From JBFKPQ01 sp041628225 (lineage in GTDB: Bacteria > Actinomycetota > Acidimicrobiia > Spongiisociales > JAENVV01), in the NCBI GenBank assembly GCA_041628225.1, contig JBFKPQ010000002.1, forward strand, positions 1 through 64,000: a DNA stretch of 64,000 nt, written 5' to 3'. Position numbers and translations under genes: made by a program. The stretch's first letter is position 1. Each line of letters begins with the position of its first letter. The notes beneath the pieces were generated by a model. That model searched no databases. It saw only the letters and a list, made by a program, of their open reading frames with translations, and was not told where the DNA came from. This document shows, one piece after another, positions 58,696-64,000 of the stretch.

Positions 58696-60006
58696 GTGGG
58701 TCGGACGTATGTGCTCGACACCTGTGTTCTGTTGGCGGACGCCCACGCCCTCTTGCGTTTCGACGAGCATGACGTCGTTCTGCCGCTGGTCGTCGTCGAA
58801 GAACTCGATCGCAAGAAGTCGCGGTTCGACGAGGTAGGCGCCAACGCCCGAGCCGCACTCCGCCTCCTGGAACAGGTGGGTGCGTCACGCGATGGTGGCC
58901 TCAAGGCCGCGGCCGTGCTCCCCGGTGGCGGGACCCTTCGCATCGAGATCAATCGGATCAGATCGCCGCGCCTGCCCGACGTGCTCGACCCCGCGACACC
59001 CGACCATCGCATTCTCGCCACCTGCCTCAACCTGCACGACGAAGGCGTCGACGCCGTATTGGTCACGAAGGATGCTGCCCTGCGGATCAAGGGAGCCCAG
59101 CTCGATCTGGCCGTCGAGGACTACCGCGCCGATACGGCACAGGTCGAGGAACTCCACAGCGGCGTCTCGGAGCTGCATGTGGAGCCCGACGTCATCGACC
59201 GGCTCTTCGAACGCGGCAAGGTGACGCTGCCGGGCGTTCGAGCGCTCGTCAACCAGTTCGTCGTGCTCAAGGCCGGCACGTCACAATCGGGAGTCGGTCG
59301 CGTGGTGCAAGCCGATCCCGAATGCGTCGTCACTCGGGTGCCCGGATCGCGACAGGCGTTCGGGGTCGAGGCCAAGAACATCCGGCAGACCTTTGCGCTC
59401 GAGCTCCTACTCGATCCGGACGTCCAGGCCGTGTCGCTGATGGGGTTGGCAGGATCGGGCAAGACGTTCCTGGCCCTGGCCGCCTCTCTGGAACAGGTGA
59501 TCGAGCAGGGTCGCTACCGGCGTGTGGCTGTCTACCGCCCGCTGGTGGCGGTGGGGCGTCAGGAGGTCGGGTACCTGCCGGGTGACCTCGACGAGAAGCT
59601 CTCGCCGTGGATGGCCGCCGTCTACGACAACCTGTACGCCCTCTTCTCAGATTCGACCCCCGAGGACGCCCGGATGGCCATCGAGGATCTCGTCGACCGG
59701 AACGAGCTCGAGATGGCAGCCGTCACCTATCTGCGGGGCCGTTCCATCATGGGCGAGATCGTGATCATCGATGAGGCCCAAAACCTCGAATTGTCGACCC
59801 TGAAGACGATCCTGACCCGCATGAGCCGGGATTCGAAAGTGATCCTGTGCGGCGATCTCAGTCAGGTCGACAATCCGTACATCTCGCCGTACGGGGGCGT
59901 GGCGGCGCTGATCGAGAAGTTCAAGGGCCAGTCGATCTTCGGTCACATCACGCTGGAGCGGTCGATGAGGAGTCCACTGGCCGAGATGGCTGCGACCGTC
60001 CTCTGA
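58696..60006 (+). CDS. PIN-PhoH fusion (PhoH2-type ribonuclease/ATPase)
   Basis: A 436-residue protein combining a PIN ribonuclease domain (about 1-140) and a PhoH ATPase (about 220-436), as in YlaK and mycobacterial PhoH2. The PIN acids are in YVLDTCVLLAD, VVVEELDR, PDHRILATC and LVTKDAALR. The ATPase has Walker A LMGLAGSGKTFLALAA, Walker B GEIVIIDEAQNLE and SRDSKVILCGDLSQVDNPYI. PhoH2 proteins unwind and cut RNA. The GTG at 58696 has GAGGGAGA upstream. Its 3' end overlaps the convergent membrane gene by 59 bases. Confidence 0.9.
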   Translation: MGRTYVLDTCVLLADAHALLRFDEHDVVLPLVVVEELDRKKSRFDEVGANARAALRLLEQVGASRDGGLKAAAVLPGGGTLRIEINRIRSPRLPDVLDPATPDHRILATCLNLHDEGVDAVLVTKDAALRIKGAQLDLAVEDYRADTAQVEELHSGVSELHVEPDVIDRLFERGKVTLPGVRALVNQFVVLKAGTSQSGVGRVVQADPECVVTRVPGSRQAFGVEAKNIRQTFALELLLDPDVQAVSLMGLAGSGKTFLALAASLEQVIEQGRYRRVAVYRPLVAVGRQEVGYLPGDLDEKLSPWMAAVYDNLYALFSDSTPEDARMAIEDLVDRNELEMAAVTYLRGRSIMGEIVIIDEAQNLELSTLKTILTRMSRDSKVILCGDLSQVDNPYISPYGGVAALIEKFKGQSIFGHITLERSMRSPLAEMAATVL

Positions 60007-60757
60007 CGGCGCGCGCCGCGGCCGGAAAGAGCCAGTACGTGCCGAGGATGACCACCGAGAACTCCAGGAGTTCCACCGTTCCCGCCATGACCAGTGGGAT
60101 GGTGAGGTGGAGGCCGAGTCCGGCGACGATGAGGATCCGACGGTAGCGAGCCGACCAGAGGCCGATACCGAGGGCGATCTCGACGAGCGGGGTCATGACG
60201 GAAAGTAGCTGGGCCGATCCGACCGCCCAGGCTGCTCGTTCTTCGATGAACCGGGCGAGCATCGCGCCGGACAGGAAGACGGGATTGACCTTGGTGAGGC
60301 CCGCTCCGATGTACACGATGCTGACCTGTGCGCACATCAGGACGACCGGCCACGCCGCAACCGGCTCCGGGGTCCGGCCGCGACCATCGATCGACCACGC
60401 GGCCCCTGGGGTACTCAACAACGAGAGGCCCACCAGCAACCACAGCAGATAGGCGTGGTTCGAGTACAACTGCTGATCGAGCGCCACGGTCGTGGCCATC
60501 GCGATGAGGAGCACGACCCCGGCCGGTCTCGTCATCCAACCGACGGCATAGGCGATCGAGGCGGCGAGCCAGGCGGCCGCCAACGCCATGAGCCAAGGCG
60601 TGATCTCCCACGACAGGAACAGAGGGAGCCGGAGGGCGTCCGGCGCGGCGAGTTGGTCGAGGATGAGGATCGAGCGGACGGCGACGCTGGCCGACGTCAC
60701 GCCGAGTGCGATCCGTGTCCCGGCCAGCGGGCGTGGATCGATGACGGCCGATGTCAT
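59948..60757 (-). CDS. HTTM-like polytopic membrane protein
   Basis: A 269-residue protein with about seven to eight membrane helices, resembling HTTM (vitamin-K-carboxylase-like) or DoxX-like membrane proteins: ITPWLMALAAAWLAASIAYA, LDQQLYSNHAYLLWLLVGLS and SIVYIGAGLTKVNPVFLSGA. The KVNPVFLSG stretch is typical of HTTM. Its ATG overlaps the stop of the 60754 gene by 4 nt. Function is unknown; carboxylase activity is not implied. Confidence 0.65.
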   Translation of the reverse strand: MTSAVIDPRPLAGTRIALGVTSASVAVRSILILDQLAAPDALRLPLFLSWEITPWLMALAAAWLAASIAYAVGWMTRPAGVVLLIAMATTVALDQQLYSNHAYLLWLLVGLSLLSTPGAAWSIDGRGRTPEPVAAWPVVLMCAQVSIVYIGAGLTKVNPVFLSGAMLARFIEERAAWAVGSAQLLSVMTPLVEIALGIGLWSARYRRILIVAGLGLHLTIPLVMAGTVELLEFSVVILGTYWLFPAAARAVRGRSQPSRPVDSSSTAPA

Positions 60758-61086
60758 CCGCACGGCACGGTCTCCGTCTCGCCGAGGCGGGTGATGGACA
60801 CCGTCGGCGTCGCCTGGGTATCGCACAGCCAGGCGGCGATGCGAAGGCGGTCGTGGATGTCGGCACGCGCATGCGTGGCCAGCTCGTCGAGCGTTTTTTC
60901 CGTCGGCCCATCGGCCGTCTCATAGCTGAAGAGTGTGATGTAGCCGGGATATGAGTACATCTGCCACCCGAAGCGTGCCGGGCGTTCGCGGGTCGTTGCG
61001 GCGAAGGCGAGGACGACCTGGATCACGAGGTAGGCGACCATGAACGTGGCCACGAGCCGGCTGCGCACCGCCCGATGTTGCCACAC
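60754..61086 (-). CDS. Small membrane-anchored partner of the HTTM-like protein
   Basis: A 110-residue protein with one N-terminal helix (LVATFMVAYLVIQVVLAFAA) and an external part containing ARFGWQMYSYPGYITLF. The FGWQMYS text resembles the region after the last helices of some HTTM proteins, so this may be a split-off piece acting with the next gene, with which it overlaps by 4 nt. Two cysteines lie in the external part. No named family. Confidence 0.55.
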   Translation of the reverse strand: MWQHRAVRSRLVATFMVAYLVIQVVLAFAATTRERPARFGWQMYSYPGYITLFSYETADGPTEKTLDELATHARADIHDRLRIAAWLCDTQATPTVSITRLGETETVPCG

Positions 61087-61087
61087 G

Positions 61088-61762
61088 TCAGGTCAATCGG
61101 AGCGGCAGACCGAGCTCGCCTGCCCGGGTCAACGCCTCGGCCCTCGTCTCCAGCGTCTTGATGAGAGCCATCAGGGTGTTCTGGCGGTTGCCGTGGTCCG
61201 GCACCGCCCAATCGATCCGGTTCCAGAGAGCGGGGTCGGGATCGGCGAGATCGTCCGCGCCCTCTCGAAGGCCGTCGGCGACCACCGCCACGTCGGCGAC
61301 GGGCAGCCACCCACCGAGAGCTGCGGCGGTGGCGTTGTCGATCCGTTGGGTCATCTCGCGCGCCAACCGCTTGTGACCGAGGCGAGCGCCGAGCGAGCGA
61401 ATCGGGTGGCCGGCGAGCGCGATGCGCACGTCGATGGGTGGCCAGCGGAGAAAGGTCAACGCCTCGACGCACACGGTCGGTTGGATGAAGTCGGTCGGAT
61501 TGGACACCGGTGTCAAGAACGGCGCCATCGATGCGGCGTAGAGCTCGATGGTGTAGGGCGGGTACTCCGGGTCGTCGAGCCAGTGCGCCTCGTCGTCGTC
61601 CTCTGGCGCCCAGATCCGGAGGTAATCCTTTGCCGGATCGTCGGCCTCGGCCTCGATGTCACGGACCCACCGCATCCAGGCGGTGCGGTCGATCGAGCGG
61701 CGGTCGAGGACGCGTTCGGCGACGGCCGCATGGAATCCGTCGACGTCGATGGTCCAGATCAC
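61088..61762 (-). CDS. Hypothetical protein coupled to topA
   Basis: A 224-residue soluble protein of unknown family. It is rich in acidic residues in the first third (RDIEAEADDPAKDYLRIWAP), has PTVCVEALTFLRWPPIDVRI in the middle and ends in a helical part. Its ATG overlaps the topA stop by 4 nt, and it is 1 base from the next small gene, so it is expressed with topA. Nothing in the sequence shows a role in DNA topology. Confidence 0.55.
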   Translation of the reverse strand: MIWTIDVDGFHAAVAERVLDRRSIDRTAWMRWVRDIEAEADDPAKDYLRIWAPEDDDEAHWLDDPEYPPYTIELYAASMAPFLTPVSNPTDFIQPTVCVEALTFLRWPPIDVRIALAGHPIRSLGARLGHKRLAREMTQRIDNATAAALGGWLPVADVAVVADGLREGADDLADPDPALWNRIDWAVPDHGNRQNTLMALIKTLETRAEALTRAGELGLPLRLT

Positions 61763-64000
61763 GTCCGGTCGCGCCGCAGTTGCAGCAGTTCGAACGCGCG
61801 CTCCTCGGTGATCGTTTCGGGATCGTCGCCGGTGCGCAGCGAAGCATTCGTCTCGCCATCGGTCACATACGGTCCGTACCGGCCCTTCTTGAGGACGACC
61901 GGCTTTCCGGAAGCGGGATCCTCCCCGAACTCCTTGAGCGGCGCCGCGGTGCGCCGGCTCCGCTGCTTGGGTTCTGCCAGTTTGGCGATGGCCTCGTCGA
62001 GGCTGATCGTGAAGAGTTGGTCTTCCGTGTCGAGGGATCGGGTCTCCTTGCCCATCTTCAGGTACGGGCCGTACCGCCCGTTGAGCGCCTGGATCGGCTC
62101 CCCGGAATCCGGGTGTTCGCCGACCATGCGGGGAAGCTGCAGCAGCTCGAGGGCCTGATCCAGCGTGACGTCGTCGAGGGACATGGTCTTGAACAGGGAT
62201 GCCGTCTTGGGTTTCTGTTTCGAGCCCTCTTCCGGTTCGCCGAGCTGCACATACGGCCCGTAGCGGCCGGCCTTGGCGACGACGACGAGCCCCGAGTCCG
62301 GGTCTGAGCCCAGGATCTTGTCGCCGCTCGGGGCATCGAGCAGCTCCGTCGCTCGCTCGATCGTCAGCTCATCGGGAGGGAGATCCTCCGGGATGGAGGC
62401 GCGGTCGTCGCCGCGTTGGAGATACGGGCCGTACTGGCCGACGCGAGCCGCGATGTCACGCCCGTGCTCGTCGGTGCCGATCGGCAGCGAATTGACGACG
62501 CGCGGGTCGATCTGCTCGAGGCGCTCGTCCGCCACGAGCGCCTTCAGCCCTTCGTCCCCGAAGTAGAACCGGCGCAACCAGGGAGTGGGTTCTTGTTCAC
62601 CCTCGGCGATCCGGTCGAGGTCGGACTCCATACGAGCGGTGAAGGCATAGTCGACCAGTTCCGGGAAATGTTCTTCGAGCAGATGGACAGTGGCGAATGC
62701 CGTGAACGACGGTACGAGGGCGCTGCCCTTCTTCCACACATACCCGCGCTGCTGAATGGTCGAGATGATCGAGGCGTAGGTGGACGGCCGGCCCACTCCG
62801 AGTTCCTCGAGGCGCCGCACGAGACTCGCCTCCGTGAACCGGGCCGGCGGTTTCGTCTCGTGGCCCTTCGCCTCGACCGAGACCAGATCGGCGGCGTCGC
62901 CTGCGGACAGATCGGGGAGTCGGCGTTCCTGGTCGTCGAGTTCTGCATCGGGATCGTCCGACCCCTCGACGTAGGCGCGCAGGAAGCCGGGGAAGTGGAT
63001 GATCTTGCCCGACGTCGCGAATTCTGTGTCGCGGCCGTCTGCCGCGGTGGCTCCGAGCCGGATCGAGACCGACTCTCCGCGCGCGTCCTTCATCTGGGAG
63101 GCGACGGTGCGTTTCCAGATCAGCTCGTACAGCTTCGCTTCGTCGGACGAGACGGCGCCGGCCACCTCGTCCGGGAGCCGAAAGGTGTCGCCCGCCGGGC
63201 GAATCGCCTCGTGCGCCTCCTGAGCTCCCTTGACCTTCTTCGCATAGGACCGCGCCTTGTCGGGCAGGTAGTCCTTGCCGTACATGTCGGCGATCTGACT
63301 GCGCGCGGCGGCCAGCGCCGTCTCGGACAGCGAGGTCGAATCGGTCCGCATGTAGGTGATGAAACCGTTCTCGTAGAGCCGCTGGGCTGCCGACATCGTG
63401 CGAGCCGACGAGAATCGCAGCTTGCGTCCCGCCTCCTGCTGCAGCGTCGAGGTACGAAACGGCGCGTAGGGCTTGCGGGTGTACGGCTTGGCCTCGACCG
63501 AACGGACGGTCGCCTCGGCGCCGTCGAGTGACTCCGCCAAGGCGATCGCGGCGGACTCGTCGAGCGTGACCGTGTCGTTCTTCTTGTTCGATCCGTCCGC
63601 CGCGAAGTCCTTGCCGGTGGCCACCCTGCGACCGTCGACGGCAACCAACGTGGCGGAGAACCGGTCGGCATCCTTGGCGAACTCGCCCTCGAGATCCCAA
63701 TAGGACGCCGACGTGAACGCCATACGCTCGCGCTCGCGCTCGACGACGATGCGCGTCGCCACGCTCTGGACGCGGCCGGCCGAGAGCTTCGGTCGGACCT
63801 TGCGCCAGAGCACCGGCGACACCTCGTACCCGTAGAGGCGATCGAGGACGCGGCGCGCTTCCTGAGCATCGACGAGGCGTTGATCGAGGTCACGCGGGTT
63901 GTTCAGTGCGTCGCTGATGGCGCCGGGGGTGATCTCGTGGAACACCATGCGCCGCACCGGCACCTTCGGTTTGAGAACCTCGAACAGGTGCCACGCGATG
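61759..64000 (-). CDS. topA: DNA topoisomerase I, C-terminal part (cut by window edge)
   Basis: About 747 residues of a type IA topoisomerase, which relaxes negative supercoils; the N-terminal Toprim region lies beyond the window. Visible are AWHLFEVLKPKVPVRRMVFH, RVQSVATRIVVERER, and the active-site tyrosine in ENGFITYMRTDSTSLSETAL. The C-terminus carries four repeats with a GxYGPY motif (GQYGPYLQRG, GRYGPYVQLG, GRYGPYLKMG, GRYGPYVTDG) and ends RRDRT, without the zinc cysteines of E. coli TopA and without the Lys/Ala tail of mycobacterial TopA. It leads a coupled set of three small genes. Confidence 0.93.
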   Translation of the reverse strand, partial: IAWHLFEVLKPKVPVRRMVFHEITPGAISDALNNPRDLDQRLVDAQEARRVLDRLYGYEVSPVLWRKVRPKLSAGRVQSVATRIVVERERERMAFTSASYWDLEGEFAKDADRFSATLVAVDGRRVATGKDFAADGSNKKNDTVTLDESAAIALAESLDGAEATVRSVEAKPYTRKPYAPFRTSTLQQEAGRKLRFSSARTMSAAQRLYENGFITYMRTDSTSLSETALAAARSQIADMYGKDYLPDKARSYAKKVKGAQEAHEAIRPAGDTFRLPDEVAGAVSSDEAKLYELIWKRTVASQMKDARGESVSIRLGATAADGRDTEFATSGKIIHFPGFLRAYVEGSDDPDAELDDQERRLPDLSAGDAADLVSVEAKGHETKPPARFTEASLVRRLEELGVGRPSTYASIISTIQQRGYVWKKGSALVPSFTAFATVHLLEEHFPELVDYAFTARMESDLDRIAEGEQEPTPWLRRFYFGDEGLKALVADERLEQIDPRVVNSLPIGTDEHGRDIAARVGQYGPYLQRGDDRASIPEDLPPDELTIERATELLDAPSGDKILGSDPDSGLVVVAKAGRYGPYVQLGEPEEGSKQKPKTASLFKTMSLDDVTLDQALELLQLPRMVGEHPDSGEPIQALNGRYGPYLKMGKETRSLDTEDQLFTISLDEAIAKLAEPKQRSRRTAAPLKEFGEDPASGKPVVLKKGRYGPYVTDGETNASLRTGDDPETITEERAFELLQLRRDRT

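Overview
The window is GC-rich, densely coded DNA from an actinobacterium. Supporting traits are a mycobacterial-type 2-oxoglutarate decarboxylase fusion (Kgd), a MutT1-type Nudix/phosphatase fusion, an F420-type flavin-fold oxidase, a PimB-like mannosyltransferase and the actinobacterial Tad-pilus neighbourhood with its DEAH helicase. The absence of mycolate-type genes, the K+-dependent-type pyrophosphatase signature and the gene style suggest the class Acidimicrobiia rather than Mycobacteriales; that placement is inference. No rRNA, tRNA, insertion sequence, prophage or CRISPR array was seen, and no gene-free stretch exceeds about 300 bases.

Layout. 1-550 is the start of a leftward phosphotransferase-like gene. 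720-4900 is a rightward, translationally coupled set (2-hydroxyacid dehydrogenase, PEP-mutase-family enzyme, ATP-grasp ligase, CelD-type acetyltransferase) that reads like a small-molecule or surface-polymer modification pathway. 4939-14027 holds kgd, a MutT1-like sanitiser, a small zinc-ribbon protein, a LOG-family protein, a membrane LuxR regulator, an E1 alpha-beta fusion dehydrogenase and an aminotransferase of the HisC type. 14096-17668 is a very large MMPL/RND exporter with two sets of internal triplicate repeats. 17703-22114 is the phenylacetyl-CoA epoxidase operon paaABCDE, followed by a TetR regulator and an EF-hand-like secreted peptide, with a clear palindromic operator in front. 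22374-24191 has DUF3237, GDPD and MOSC-like genes. 24369-28046 encodes a remarkable one-protein transmembrane sensor (degenerate STAND ATPase, helical repeats, one membrane helix, external PQQ-type propeller) behind leuCD. 30189-40450 is a mosaic of small metabolic, transport and secreted proteins.

40447-48442 is the Tad/Flp pilus locus: HAD phosphatase, a degenerate CpaE/Ssd-like protein, TadA, TadB, TadC, a 56-residue pilin, two TadE-like minor pilins, a hypothetical gene and the locus-associated helicase; almost every junction is a 4-nt start/stop overlap. 48527-51922 has a lipoprotein-type LCP enzyme divergent from a membrane pyrophosphatase. 52033-60006 holds assorted enzymes (double histidine phosphatase, amine-oxidase-like flavoenzyme, PimB-like transferase, PIN-PhoH ribonuclease/ATPase). 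59948-64000 is the C-terminal part of topA followed by three short overlapping genes.

Gene expression signals. At fifteen transcription-unit heads a TANNNT -10 element lies 6-8 nt before the start codon, so many mRNAs here are probably leaderless; internal operon genes instead rely on ATGA/GTGA overlaps, and a minority of genes have strong GGAGG-type ribosome sites. Three convergent gene pairs terminate on one shared CTAG palindrome.
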